Shown: positions 30,156 to 38,834 of the stretch, piece after piece
Layout of the letters: each line of letters opens with the position of its first letter
Position numbering within the stretch: position 1 is the first letter of the stretch
NCBI GenBank assembly: GCA_913062605.1
Contig: CAJXWQ010000012.1
Location: 1 to 60,364, forward strand
DNA: 60,364 nt
Direction: 5' to 3'
Source of the DNA: an uncultured Cellvibrionales bacterium
Lineage (GTDB): Bacteria; Pseudomonadota; Gammaproteobacteria; Pseudomonadales; Porticoccaceae
Made by a program: the position numbers and the translations under genes
Notes under the pieces: model-generated
Told to the model about the DNA's origin: nothing
The model's input: the letters and a program-made list of their open reading frames with translations, nothing else
The model's database searches: none

Positions 30156-30497
30156 ATGAAAGTACTGAAGAAAACAGATGACTACACAGTTTATCAAAAG
30201 CGTTCAGGTCGTTATGGCGTTATTGGTGCGGATAACAGCCCTATCAATGGTGACGATAAAGTCAAAATTCTCGTGGCTGAAGGCATTGTGAAACAAGCCG
30301 TGGCTGCACCTGAACCAGAAGTTGTTGAAGAGGCTGTAGTTGAAGAAGCTGTTGCAGAAGAAGCCGTAGCCGAAGAGGTTGTTGAAGAAGCTGCCGCTGA
30401 AGAACCTGCTGCCGAAGAAGCGCCAGCCCCAGAAGTTGCAGAAGAGCCTGCTGCTGAAGAAGCTCCCGCAGAAAAAGAGCCTGAAACAAAAGAATAA
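30156..30497 (+). CDS. Small conserved N-terminus with acidic Ala/Glu/Pro tail, unknown function
   Basis: The first 48 residues (MKVLKKTDDYTVYQKRSGRY, then GVIGADNSPINGDDKVKILVAEGIV) look like a small globular unit that I recall as a widespread short uncharacterised protein. The remaining 65 residues are almost only Glu, Ala, Val and Pro in repeats such as VVEEAVVEEAVAEEAVAEE. Such a tail is very acidic and probably extended or helical. AGAGATG and a purine-rich stretch precede the start. A strong terminator follows. No function is assigned; a nucleic-acid mimic or a solubility tail would be speculation. Confidence 0.75.
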   Translation: MKVLKKTDDYTVYQKRSGRYGVIGADNSPINGDDKVKILVAEGIVKQAVAAPEPEVVEEAVVEEAVAEEAVAEEVVEEAAAEEPAAEEAPAPEVAEEPAAEEAPAEKEPETKE

Positions 30498-30516
30498 TTT
30501 AACAGTTTGTTTCAGA

Positions 30517-30546
30517 AAAGGCGGCTTATCTAAGCCGCCTTTTTTA
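30517..30546 (+). terminator. Rho-independent terminator after the acidic protein gene
   Basis: GGCGGCTTA (30520-30528) pairs perfectly with TAAGCCGCC (30531-30539), followed by seven T residues. The A run on the left could let it also stop transcripts from the convergent TIR gene. Confidence 0.93.
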
Positions 30547-30574
30547 TTGAGTGGAATATATTTGTGTAACGCTT

Positions 30575-30584
30575 TGTTATGCAC
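30575..30584 (+). repeat. Inverted repeat arm at the 3' end of the TIR gene
   Basis: TGTTATGCAC is the exact reverse complement of GTGCATAACA at 32054-32063. It contains the TIR gene's stop codon (TAA on minus, 30577-30579). Confidence 0.75.
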
Positions 30585-32025
30585 GACTACACAGGTTCTC
30601 AAAATTCATTAACTCTACAGGGGATATTCTCTCAAAATCCCATTTTGGGATGTAAATTGAATCAGTTTTTATGCCCTCTACAAATGACTCAAGATCAGCC
30701 TTTTTGCTAACACCTAAGGCGGGGGCTAAGCGGTTAAAATATTCAATCGATTCAGCACGGAGAAATATTTCAAATATCCCTCCATGGAATGACCTAAATA
30801 CCAGAGTTTCTGGCCACCACTCTTGGCGACGATCTTCTTTAAGGCCATGCATAGCTTCTACTAAGTACAAAACAAAATCTGCCTGCATCATATGATTGAA
30901 TGATAAACCAGAGTCTGTGCAGCGCTCTTTCATAATGTCAGCATGAACTGACAATCTACGAAGCTCTAAACGCTTGTTTCTATGATTTAAAGACTCTAGA
31001 TAGTTTCGAAACACACCAAATGAAGCCATAATACTTTGACCATACCGCTCATCATTTTCAATGTAGTAACGCTGATTTAATAGATGGCCAATCACATCAA
31101 ACCTTTCATGTTTCAATAAAATTGATATACACAGAACAAAACTTTCTTGAACAATGAATTTAAGATTATCCCAGTCCCATTTGTGACAGGAAGTTATTCC
31201 TTCAGGCCTTCCTAGGTAAGGAATCAACGACTCGAAAAATTTGTGGATCACTGGTGCAGTGGTTGTTGACTGATCGTACTGTGCGATAACCCCAAACACT
31301 TCAACTAATTCATTTCTTGCGGGAATAAATTGCTCAACGCTATCCACTATTTTTTGGTCAAAATCGTTAACTCCATTGCTTGCCTCAAGCCTAAACTTCT
31401 CCAGGTTTTCCGAGAAAAGATTAAAATATTCAACTAATGCACCATGTGCATGAGGACGATTGTTTCGAATGGATTCAAGTAGACGGCGGAAGGCAACAGA
31501 TGTCCCTAAAGAAACCTGATTATCTTCTTCCAAGAAAGCAGGTTTTTTCCCTATTTCAGGTTTTATGTTTAGGGGTTTGTCGTAAACCCATCTCAGCAAT
31601 TGCTCAAAGTTCTTTCCGTACAATTCCTCATTAGAAAGATCAATGTATATACGGGATTTATAAAAGATAGGAAGCTTGGCATTACCTTCGTGGTCTCGAG
31701 TAGCAATTACAGCAACAAACTTATCCTGGTCAACACTTTCATATACCTCGGCAGATATAATTTGTGTTTCAGTCCCTACACCACCGGTTCTTTTGTTAGC
31801 CTTTTCACTGTATAGCTCATCAATGACTAATATGACTTTTTTGATCTCTTCATCAGAAACCATTTTTTCCATAAAGGCGTTTGCATCGTTTCCTTCTTTC
31901 AAATCCCATTTATCTAAAATGACATTAACACCATTTTCGCGCAACTCAGTACCAAGTCGTAGAACCCACTCTTCGTGTTCAGGGTTAGACCAACAATAGG
32001 AGATGAACAATTTTGGATCTGACAT
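30577..32025 (-). CDS. TIR/SEFIR-domain protein, candidate defence gene
   Basis: The 482-residue protein starts with a SEFIR/TIR domain (about residues 1-150): KLFISYCWSNPEHEEWVLRL (box 1), NVILDKWDLKEGNDANAFME, then the GGVGTETQIISAEVYE block with acidic residues at the place of the NAD-cleaving glutamate in active TIR domains. Residues 160-482 look alpha-helical, with no membrane segment and no domain I recognise. Bacterial TIR proteins often act in anti-phage defence by depleting NAD or making signal nucleotides; that role here is inferred. The gene is visibly AT-richer than its neighbours, lies opposite to them between yebC and ruvC, and is bounded by a 10-bp inverted repeat. No partner gene is beside it. 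Confidence 0.82.
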   Translation of the reverse strand: MSDPKLFISYCWSNPEHEEWVLRLGTELRENGVNVILDKWDLKEGNDANAFMEKMVSDEEIKKVILVIDELYSEKANKRTGGVGTETQIISAEVYESVDQDKFVAVIATRDHEGNAKLPIFYKSRIYIDLSNEELYGKNFEQLLRWVYDKPLNIKPEIGKKPAFLEEDNQVSLGTSVAFRRLLESIRNNRPHAHGALVEYFNLFSENLEKFRLEASNGVNDFDQKIVDSVEQFIPARNELVEVFGVIAQYDQSTTTAPVIHKFFESLIPYLGRPEGITSCHKWDWDNLKFIVQESFVLCISILLKHERFDVIGHLLNQRYYIENDERYGQSIMASFGVFRNYLESLNHRNKRLELRRLSVHADIMKERCTDSGLSFNHMMQADFVLYLVEAMHGLKEDRRQEWWPETLVFRSFHGGIFEIFLRAESIEYFNRLAPALGVSKKADLESFVEGIKTDSIYIPKWDFERISPVELMNFENLCSRA

Positions 32026-32053
32026 ACTGCGAGTTTCCCTTGTCTATGAACTA

Positions 32054-32063
32054 GTGCATAACA
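32054..32063 (+). repeat. Inverted repeat arm at the 5' side of the TIR gene
   Basis: GTGCATAACA is the exact reverse complement of 30575-30584. It lies 28 bp upstream of the TIR start codon. Confidence 0.75.
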
Positions 32064-32357
32064 GCTTATCTATGGCCTTATATCACTTTGGCCCCCTTAT
32101 ATCGGAACAAATGATCTTTGGCTAAGGCTATTTTTGTTTATTTACAACGGGTTGGAGTAAGCAGGAGAATTCTATTGTTTGGTAAAAGAAGTCTGATCCC
32201 TGTTTTTATTTTCCAATCCCTTTCTACTGATCATAGATCAACACTTTTTAAAAACAAACACTTAATAGCACGGTTCCTTAAACAGAAGCCACTGGCTCCT
32301 CTTCTCATTCTTAACAGGGGCTCCTGATCTGGGGCTTGTTTTTTTTACTGGTTAATA

Positions 32358-32377
32358 TACTGTAGCAATATACAGTA
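32358..32377 (+). promoter_or_regulatory. LexA (SOS) box upstream of ruvC
   Basis: TACTGTAGCAATATACAGTA fits the LexA consensus TACTGT-N8-ACAGTA perfectly. It overlaps a -10-like TATACT (32356-32361) and lies 18 bp before ruvC, so DNA-damage induction of ruvCAB is expected. Confidence 0.93.
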
Positions 32378-32394
32378 CTGGCGGTATTTATGGC

Positions 32395-32943
32395 ATGACT
32401 ATTATTCTTGGTATAGACCCCGGCTCTCGCAAAACCGGCTTTGGCATTATTAATGCCGCAGGTAGCAATGGCTCTAAGCTGGAATATGTCACCAGCGGGA
32501 TTATCCGTTTACCCACCGGTGAGTTACCGGCGCGCCTCAAAGTGATTTTTGATAGTGTGGCTGAAATTATTGCTGAATATAAACCGGCAGAGATGGCCGT
32601 AGAAGATGTGTTCTTTGCTCGGGACCCCCGCGCTGCCTTGAAGTTAGGGCAGGCCCGAGGGGCAGCTATTGTGGCCGGCGTCACGGCTGGTTTGCCTGTA
32701 GGAGAGTATGCTGCCCGGTCAGTGAAGCAGTCTGTGGTTGGCACGGGTGCCGCCAGTAAGGAGCAGGTGCAACACATGGTCAAGCAGTTGTTAAAGCTGC
32801 CTGCTGCGCCCGCAGAGGATGCGGCAGATGCTTTGGCTGTGGCACTTTGTCATGCTCAAACGCTACGTACAGAGGCCAGCATGGGTATTCAAGTCCGTTA
32901 TTCGAAAGGCAGACTGAAAGAAGTAGAAAGAAGCGAGGTCTAG
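32395..32943 (+). CDS. ruvC: Holliday junction resolvase RuvC
   Basis: RuvC is the dimeric endonuclease that cuts Holliday junctions with RuvAB. The 182-residue product has the catalytic acidic residues in [10 protein letters not shown] (Asp7), [12 protein letters not shown] and [17 protein letters not shown] 32395 is the only start in phase with the family N-terminus. It is followed 10 bp later by ruvA and preceded by an SOS box. Confidence 0.97.
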   Translation: MTIILGIDPGSRKTGFGIINAAGSNGSKLEYVTSGIIRLPTGELPARLKVIFDSVAEIIAEYKPAEMAVEDVFFARDPRAALKLGQARGAAIVAGVTAGLPVGEYAARSVKQSVVGTGAASKEQVQHMVKQLLKLPAAPAEDAADALAVALCHAQTLRTEASMGIQVRYSKGRLKEVERSEV

Positions 32944-32953
32944 AGGAGCGTAC

Positions 32954-33556
32954 GTGATAGGGCGAATTGAAGGGGTTCTGCTGGAAAAGCAGGCGCCAGA
33001 ATTACTGATTGATGTTCAAGGCCTCGGGTATGAGGTGTTGGTTTCTCTGAATACTTTTTTTGATTTACCTGCGCTCGGTGAAAAGGTCGCTCTCTGCACA
33101 CACTTTGTGGTGAGGGAAGACGTGCAGCAATTGTACGGCTTCGCTGATACTCGTGAACGTGAACTATTCCGTACCCTGATTAAGGTGAGTGGTGTGGGCC
33201 CCAAAATGGCGCTGGCTATTTTATCGGGAATGACAGCCACTGACTTTGTACGTTCAGTTCAGACCAATGACACGGCCACTCTGGTAAAACTACCCGGTGT
33301 GGGAAAGAAAACAGCAGAACGCCTGATTGTGGAAATGCGTGATCGGTTGGCAAGCTTTGGCGATGGGGCTGATTTGGATTTGTTATCGCCTTCTGCCAAT
33401 CATCAACCCGACACAGTAAAAGAAGCAGAGAGTGCGCTAATTGCCTTGGGCTATAAGCCACAGGAAGCAGCCCGTATGGTGAATGCCAGCGCTGCGGATG
33501 GGCAAACCAGTCAGGAATTGATACGCCTGGCACTAAAAAGCATGGTTAAAACCTAG
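32954..33556 (+). CDS. ruvA: Holliday junction DNA helicase subunit RuvA
   Basis: RuvA binds the junction as a tetramer and loads RuvB. The 200-residue product has the N-terminal OB domain, the helix-hairpin-helix pairs ([19 protein letters not shown] and [19 protein letters not shown]) and the C-terminal RuvB-binding domain ([16 protein letters not shown]). It starts with GTG after GAGG. Confidence 0.97.
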   Translation: MIGRIEGVLLEKQAPELLIDVQGLGYEVLVSLNTFFDLPALGEKVALCTHFVVREDVQQLYGFADTRERELFRTLIKVSGVGPKMALAILSGMTATDFVRSVQTNDTATLVKLPGVGKKTAERLIVEMRDRLASFGDGADLDLLSPSANHQPDTVKEAESALIALGYKPQEAARMVNASAADGQTSQELIRLALKSMVKT

Positions 33557-33576
33557 ACTGAAGATATACTTTCCCC

Positions 33577-34614
33577 ATGATCGAAACTGACCGCCTGATA
33601 TCACCTGAAGTCTCCGTCCAAGAGGACCGCTTTGACCGCGCCATTCGCCCCTTAAATCTCAATGATTATGTGGGTCAGCAGGCGGTTCGAGAGCAAATGG
33701 AAATTTTTATTGGCGCGGCAAGAAAGCGCGAAGAACCTCTGGATCACACGTTGATATTTGGCCCGCCCGGTCTTGGCAAAACAACGTTGGCCCATATTAT
33801 TGCCAATGAAATGGGGGTTGGTCTTAAAACGACCTCTGGTCCGGTGCTTGAGAAAGCGGGCGACCTTGCCGCCTTGATGACCAACCTGGAACCCGGTGAC
33901 GTGTTATTTATCGATGAAATTCATCGATTGAGCCCTGTGGTGGAGGAGGTTATCTATCCGGCCATGGAGGACTATCAGCTCGATATCATGATCGGGGAGG
34001 GGCCTGCTGCCCGTTCCATAAAACTCGATATTCCTCCCTTTACCCTTGTGGGTGCCACAACCCGTGCCGGGTTACTGACCTCACCTTTGCGGGACCGGTT
34101 TGGCATTGTGCAGCGGCTGGAGTTTTATTCAGTTGAGGAGTTAAGCACGATTGTTTCCCGTTCCGCCGGCATTCTCGGTGTTGCATTGGATGAGTTGGGT
34201 GCCAGAGAAATTGCACGTCGCTCTCGGGGTACCCCCAGGATTGCCAATCGCCTGTTGCGGCGCGTGAGAGATTACGCAGATATCAAAGCTGACGGCAATA
34301 TCACCACTGAGGTGGCTGATCTGGCATTGAATATGCTCAATGTGGATGCCCGTGGTTTTGACCATATGGATCGGCGATTGATGTTGGCCATTATGGAGAA
34401 GTTTGAAGGTGGCCCGGTGGGGGTAGATAACCTGGCTGCTGCGATTAGTGAAGAGCGAGATACCATCGAAGATGTACTGGAACCGTACTTGATTCAACAG
34501 GGTTATATGATCAGAACCCCACGAGGTCGTATGGTCACTCACATGGCTTATGAGCACTTCGGCTTGCCCAGCCCAAAAAAAGTTAATAAACAATGGGATT
34601 TAACGGATAAATGA
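33577..34614 (+). CDS. ruvB: Holliday junction DNA helicase subunit RuvB
   Basis: RuvB is the AAA+ motor that drives branch migration. The 345-residue product has Walker A ([17 protein letters not shown]), Walker B ([16 protein letters not shown]), sensor 1 ([20 protein letters not shown]) and the C-terminal winged helix ([15 protein letters not shown]). It starts 20 bp after ruvA and overlaps ybgC by four bases (ATGA). Confidence 0.98.
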   Translation: MIETDRLISPEVSVQEDRFDRAIRPLNLNDYVGQQAVREQMEIFIGAARKREEPLDHTLIFGPPGLGKTTLAHIIANEMGVGLKTTSGPVLEKAGDLAALMTNLEPGDVLFIDEIHRLSPVVEEVIYPAMEDYQLDIMIGEGPAARSIKLDIPPFTLVGATTRAGLLTSPLRDRFGIVQRLEFYSVEELSTIVSRSAGILGVALDELGAREIARRSRGTPRIANRLLRRVRDYADIKADGNITTEVADLALNMLNVDARGFDHMDRRLMLAIMEKFEGGPVGVDNLAAAISEERDTIEDVLEPYLIQQGYMIRTPRGRMVTHMAYEHFGLPSPKKVNKQWDLTDK

Positions 34615-35018
34615 TCAAAGAATATTGTCTACCCATCCGTGTTTATGTAGAGGACACTGACGCGGGTGGTATTGTCTATTATGCCAACTACCTGAAATAC
34701 ATTGAGCGAGCTCGCACAGAATTGATACGTGCGCTGGGTTACGATAAGCCAGCGTTATTTGATGGCCTTCAATTTGTTGTTCACTCCGTGAATATTAAAT
34801 ATCGTCAGCCGGCAATTCTTGATGATGAGATAGTGGCTACGGCTAAGTTAATAAAAGTGTCACGTACTTCCTTCACTATTGCGCAGAGGGTGATGAGAGG
34901 TGATGACGTGTTAGTGGAAGCTGAGGTAAAAGTAGCCTGTATCAATCATGAGGAAAAAAGGCCTAAGGCCATACCCGCCGATATGCTACAAACACTGAAA
35001 GCAGCCGTACAAGAATAG
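34611..35018 (+). CDS. ybgC: Tol-Pal-associated acyl-CoA thioesterase YbgC
   Basis: The 135-residue hotdog-fold protein has the 4-hydroxybenzoyl-CoA thioesterase signature [20 protein letters not shown] with the catalytic Asp, and the ERAR helix. It hydrolyses acyl-CoA or acyl-ACP and sits at the head of tol-pal genes in most gammaproteobacteria. Its start overlaps ruvB. Confidence 0.95.
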   Translation: MIKEYCLPIRVYVEDTDAGGIVYYANYLKYIERARTELIRALGYDKPALFDGLQFVVHSVNIKYRQPAILDDEIVATAKLIKVSRTSFTIAQRVMRGDDVLVEAEVKVACINHEEKRPKAIPADMLQTLKAAVQE

Positions 35019-35030
35019 AGCGCAAGATTA

Positions 35031-35066
35031 GAGTGTAAGACTGAGTATAAGACTGAGTATAAGAAT
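35031..35066 (+). repeat. Three 12-bp tandem units before tolQ
   Basis: GAGTGTAAGACT, GAGTATAAGACT and GAGTATAAGAAT follow each other between ybgC and tolQ; a related 13-bp unit precedes them. Confidence 0.9.
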
Positions 35067-35084
35067 AGATAGGGGAGTAACCTG

Positions 35085-35759
35085 GTGACCGAACAATTAT
35101 CTTTGTGGAGCCTAATTGCCGATGCGACGTTGCTCGTGCAATTTGTCATGGTTCTACTATTTGTAGCTTCAATGATCTCTTGGGTGATGATCATTCAGCG
35201 TGGTATGTATCTTAGAAGTGCCGGCCGTAACTTGCGAGACTTTGAGGATAATTTTTGGTCTGGGGTTGATTTAAACGAGCTATACCATGATAGCGGAGCC
35301 CATGGTGCAGCAGAGGGGTTGTCCAGTGTTTTTCGTGCTGGTTACCGCGAGTTCAATCGCCTGACACAACAAAGTAATGCCGATCCCGATGCGGTGATGG
35401 AAGGCGCCGAGAGGTCCATGCGGGTGGCTTTGTCTCGCGAAGAGGAAAAACTCAACCGCCATTTACCCTTTCTTGCCAGTGTGGCTTCGGTCAGCCCTTA
35501 TATCGGCCTATTTGGCACGGTGTGGGGCATTATGAATTCCTTTCGTGGTTTGGCGAACGTGCAGCAGGCCACCTTGGCTACCGTTGCTCCCGGTATTTCT
35601 GAAGCGCTGATCGCCACGGCGATGGGACTATTTGCCGCCATTCCAGCAGTGTTGGCATATAACCGGTATTCGGCATCTGCGGATACTGTATACAGTAGCT
35701 ACGAGACCTTTGCCGAAGAGTTTTCGAGCATTTTGCATCGCAGGGTTCACGGCCATTGA
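35085..35759 (+). CDS. tolQ: Tol-Pal system proton channel subunit TolQ
   Basis: TolQ and TolR form the proton-driven motor that energises TolA during cell constriction. The 224-residue product has three helices, the first after DATLLVQFVMVLLFVAS, the others around PYIGLFGTVWGIMNSF and APGISEALIATAMGLFAAIPA, matching the ExbB/MotA family. It starts with GTG after AGGGGAG. Confidence 0.96.
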   Translation: MTEQLSLWSLIADATLLVQFVMVLLFVASMISWVMIIQRGMYLRSAGRNLRDFEDNFWSGVDLNELYHDSGAHGAAEGLSSVFRAGYREFNRLTQQSNADPDAVMEGAERSMRVALSREEEKLNRHLPFLASVASVSPYIGLFGTVWGIMNSFRGLANVQQATLATVAPGISEALIATAMGLFAAIPAVLAYNRYSASADTVYSSYETFAEEFSSILHRRVHGH

Positions 35760-36190
35760 GTATTAAGAAGACAAAACACAAGCGTCGGCTAGTTGCTGAA
35801 ATCAATGTCGTACCCTATATCGATGTGATGCTGGTGCTATTGATTGTCTTTATGGTGACGGCACCTATGCTGATGCAGGGTGTAAAAGTTGAGTTGCCCC
35901 AAGCGCCTTCTGCACCTTTGGACAATCAAGAAAAGGAGCCGCTGATCGTATCGGTCAAAGCGGATGGTTCCTACTATCTTGATTTAGGTAATGGCAAGAA
36001 TGTTCAGGAGGCATTACCCTCAATTGTTGAAAAAGTAACCAAGGTTTTGCGACAGCAACCGAAGACTCCAGTACTTGTTTGGGGTGATGCTCGAGTTGAC
36101 TACGGTGAAGTTGTGGCACTAATGAGTGAGTTGCAAAATGCAGGTGCACCTTCCGTTGGCCTTGTCACCGAGCCACCTGGAAAAAAATAA
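35756..36190 (+). CDS. tolR: Tol-Pal system subunit TolR
   Basis: The 144-residue protein has one N-terminal helix with the conserved proton-carrying aspartate (INVVPYIDVMLVLLIVFMV, Asp near residue 23) and a periplasmic domain. The TTG at 35756 overlaps the tolQ stop (TTGA). It is of the ExbD/TolR family. Confidence 0.95.
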   Translation: MSIKKTKHKRRLVAEINVVPYIDVMLVLLIVFMVTAPMLMQGVKVELPQAPSAPLDNQEKEPLIVSVKADGSYYLDLGNGKNVQEALPSIVEKVTKVLRQQPKTPVLVWGDARVDYGEVVALMSELQNAGAPSVGLVTEPPGKK

Positions 36191-36195
36191 ACATC

Positions 36196-36894
36196 GTGGT
36201 AGCGGGCAAAGTTTTTTCATATTCAGTCGCCATGTTAGTGAGTGTCGCTATACATGCGTTGGTTATTGCCATGCTGGTGACCCATTGGGAGCCTGAAAAG
36301 AGTGCAAGGAAAATAGCCCCACCAAAATACATACAGGCCAAACTGATAAAGATTGAGGAAAAAGCCAAACCGAAGCCGAAACCAAAGGCCAAACCGAAAC
36401 CGAAACCAAAGGCTAAGCCTAAGCCAAAACCGAAACCGAAACCAAAGGCGAAGCCCAAGGTTCAGCCTAAATCAAAGCCAAAACCAAAAGCGAAGGTAGA
36501 GCCAACACCAAAACCAGATGATCGACAATTGGAGCAGGATTTAGCCAGTGCCTTGGCAGAAGAAGAGGAGTTTCTGGTTGCAGAAAATGATGCGCAGTTG
36601 GTCAGTAGCTATTCTGCCTACATTTTTGATCGAGTTGCCGGAAACTGGAATCGTCCACCCAGTGCTCGTCGGGGAATGGAGGTGGAGTTGTTGATACAAT
36701 TGGTGCCCACAGGCCAGGTCGTCAGCGTGATGGTGGTTCAGTCCAGTGGTAATGCCGCATTTGATCGTTCAGCGGAACAGGCGGTACATAAGGTGGGTAG
36801 GTTCGAAAAATTAAAGGAGCTTCCTCCCAGAGTGTTTGAAAATGATTTCCGTAAGTTGCGGTTGGTATTCCGGCCGGAAGATTTGAGGTTGTAA
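36196..36894 (+). CDS. tolA: TolA with a TonB-like Lys-Pro spacer
   Basis: TolA spans the periplasm from TolQR to TolB/Pal. The 232-residue product is much shorter than E. coli TolA (421). It has one N-terminal helix (about residues 8-30) with the SHLS-like SVAIH, a spacer of KPKPKAKP-type repeats (about residues 57-110) instead of the long Ala-rich helix, and a C-terminal domain (NWNRPPSARRGMEVELLIQL, then VVQSSGNAAFDRSAEQAV) of the TonB/TolA fold. Gene context fixes its identity as TolA. The spacer is more like TonB. It starts with GTG and has no clear ribosome site. Confidence 0.88.
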   Translation: MVAGKVFSYSVAMLVSVAIHALVIAMLVTHWEPEKSARKIAPPKYIQAKLIKIEEKAKPKPKPKAKPKPKPKAKPKPKPKPKPKAKPKVQPKSKPKPKAKVEPTPKPDDRQLEQDLASALAEEEEFLVAENDAQLVSSYSAYIFDRVAGNWNRPPSARRGMEVELLIQLVPTGQVVSVMVVQSSGNAAFDRSAEQAVHKVGRFEKLKELPPRVFENDFRKLRLVFRPEDLRL

Positions 36895-36941
36895 ATAGTG
36901 AGAAGAACTAGTGCGAAAAACCCCAGCGTGAGAAAACCGGT

Positions 36942-38228
36942 GTGAGAAAGTTTGCCGCCATACTTAGTCTTTGTTTGTTTACCTTGATGTTGCCATTATC
37001 AGGGGTGGCAGAGTTAACCATTGAAATTACCCAGGGGGTCGATAACCCCAGTCGTATTGCCATACCGCCAATCACTCAGGCAGGACGCTCATTGCCTGAG
37101 GATGTGAGCAAAATTATATCGGCAGATCTTGAACGCAGCGGATTGTTCAGCCCAACCCCTCGTCGTGACATGTTGTCATTCCCAGCTACAGCTAAGGAGG
37201 TTTATTACCGAGATTGGCGAATATTGGGTACCGAATACTTGGTGGTAGGCAAGGCAGTTAATCAGTCTGGGCGTTATAAGATCACCTTCAGTCTGATGGA
37301 AATTCATGGTGAGAGAAAAGTATTCACCAAAGTAGTGGAAGGTCCAACGACACAAATTCGTGATTTGGCTCATTATATTAGTGATCAGGTTTACCAGGCC
37401 GTGACAGGTATTCCCGGTGCCTTTTCAACACGGGTAGCCTATGTCACAGCGATACCCGTGAATGGCAAGATGACGTTTCAGTTAATGGTTGCTGATGTGG
37501 ATGGTGCCAGGGAGCGGTTGCTGCTTGATTCGAAGCAGCCAATTATGTCGCCTGCGTGGTCACCGGATGCGAAAGAGCTTGTTTATGTTTCGTTTGAAAC
37601 GGGACGCCCAGCCATTTTCAGGCAAAAGCTAGCCACGGCAGCCCGTGAGCAGTTGACCAATTTTCGTGGGTTGAATGGCGCACCATCCTGGTCGCCAAAT
37701 GGTAAGACGTTGGCGTTGGTTTTGTCGAAAGATGGGAATCCGGAGATTTATACCTATGAGCTTTCAACGCGAAAATTTACTCGTAGAACCACTCACTTTG
37801 CCATCGATACGGAGCCAAACTGGACGCCGGACGGAAAAGCGCTGATTTTCACCTCAGATAGGGGCGGTACCCCACAAATTTATAAGCTAGCCATTGCCAC
37901 AGGGCGGGTAGAACGCTTAACCTTCAGGGGGTCGTATAATGCTAGACCAAGGCTGGCGTCAGATGGACGAACGTTAGTTATGGTGCATCGTGATAACGGT
38001 AGCTTTCATATCGCGTCACAAGACTTGGTCACAGGAGACCTGAGAGTTTTAACACAAACATATCTGGACGAATCTCCAACAGTTGCACCGAATGGAGCGA
38101 TGCTGCTTTATGCAACAAAGAAGGGGAATAAAGGTGTGTTGGCTGCAGTGTCTTTAGATGCTGGAGTGAAGTTTTTGTTACCAGCCAGGCGTGGTGATGT
38201 GCGTGAACCAGCATGGTCCCCAAAATAA
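36942..38228 (+). CDS. tolB: Tol-Pal system beta-propeller protein TolB
   Basis: The periplasmic 428-residue protein has a signal peptide (residues 1-23), an N-terminal domain, and a C-terminal beta-propeller with repeated [15 protein letters not shown]-like blades ([25 protein letters not shown]). It binds Pal and TolA. The GTG at 36942 lies at the end of a run of GTGAGAA-like repeats (36898-36949). Confidence 0.95.
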   Translation: MRKFAAILSLCLFTLMLPLSGVAELTIEITQGVDNPSRIAIPPITQAGRSLPEDVSKIISADLERSGLFSPTPRRDMLSFPATAKEVYYRDWRILGTEYLVVGKAVNQSGRYKITFSLMEIHGERKVFTKVVEGPTTQIRDLAHYISDQVYQAVTGIPGAFSTRVAYVTAIPVNGKMTFQLMVADVDGARERLLLDSKQPIMSPAWSPDAKELVYVSFETGRPAIFRQKLATAAREQLTNFRGLNGAPSWSPNGKTLALVLSKDGNPEIYTYELSTRKFTRRTTHFAIDTEPNWTPDGKALIFTSDRGGTPQIYKLAIATGRVERLTFRGSYNARPRLASDGRTLVMVHRDNGSFHIASQDLVTGDLRVLTQTYLDESPTVAPNGAMLLYATKKGNKGVLAAVSLDAGVKFLLPARRGDVREPAWSPK

Positions 38229-38302
38229 CTGGTATGGTAGCGAAAAGAAATTATTACTAGCATTAACTGATAAACTCCCACTATATATAACAGGAGAACA
38301 TA

Positions 38303-38806
38303 ATGAAGACCCAACTACTCAAATATGGCGTAATGGCGACGTTCCTGACAGCTTTGCTTGCAGGTTGTTCCAGTACTGATACAACAGACACCTCCGGTGA
38401 TTCAGCTTACGTGCCTAGCAACCAAGTATCTACTGGTACTGTGGGTTCTGGTGGTATCAGTGGCTCTTCACTGGATTCTGATAGCTCTGTTGCTCGTACC
38501 TTCTACTTCGAGTTTGATAAAGCTATTCTAAACCCGGAAGCTCGTGCAGCTCTTCGTATTCATGCGCAAACCCTTCGTTCTACCCCCGTTAATATTCGCT
38601 TGGAAGGACATGCTGATGAACGTGGTACTCGTGAATACAACATGGCATTGGGTGAGCGTCGTGCTAATTCAGCGAGAGACTTCCTGGTTCAGGAAGGCGT
38701 CAATGGTGCGTTGATTGAAGTGATTAGTTATGGGGAAGAGAGCCCTGCATCACTGGATAGCAATGAAGCCTCTTGGGGTTTGAATAGACGCGTTGAGCTA
38801 AAATAG
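38303..38806 (+). CDS. pal: Peptidoglycan-associated lipoprotein Pal
   Basis: The 167-residue lipoprotein has the lipobox LAGC with the acylated Cys22 and a C-terminal OmpA-like domain (FYFEFDKAILNPEARAAL, then LEGHADERGTREYNMALGE) that binds peptidoglycan. It anchors the outer membrane and is pulled by TolB/TolA. A strong terminator follows. Confidence 0.97.
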   Translation: MKTQLLKYGVMATFLTALLAGCSSTDTTDTSGDSAYVPSNQVSTGTVGSGGISGSSLDSDSSVARTFYFEFDKAILNPEARAALRIHAQTLRSTPVNIRLEGHADERGTREYNMALGERRANSARDFLVQEGVNGALIEVISYGEESPASLDSNEASWGLNRRVELK

Positions 38807-38834
38807 TCAAACTGCCAGACTTTTTGAGTATATT

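Larger units (their letters stand above)
32026..32394. other. Non-coding gap between the TIR gene and ruvC
   Basis: This AT-rich 369-bp stretch holds the right inverted-repeat arm (32054-32063), the short palindrome TGATCATAGATCA (32228-32240) and the LexA box. I see no coding frame with a ribosome site or recognisable product. It should contain the divergent promoters of the TIR gene and ruvC. Confidence 0.7.

Noticed and set aside
30204-30602. 132-codon minus-strand frame opposite the acidic protein gene
   Set aside because: Its Phe/Ser-rich sequence is only the complement of the Glu/Ala repeats and it crosses the terminator.
32118-32327. Short frame of 69 codons between the TIR gene and ruvC
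   Set aside because: No ribosome site, no recognisable residues and AT-rich random-looking sequence.
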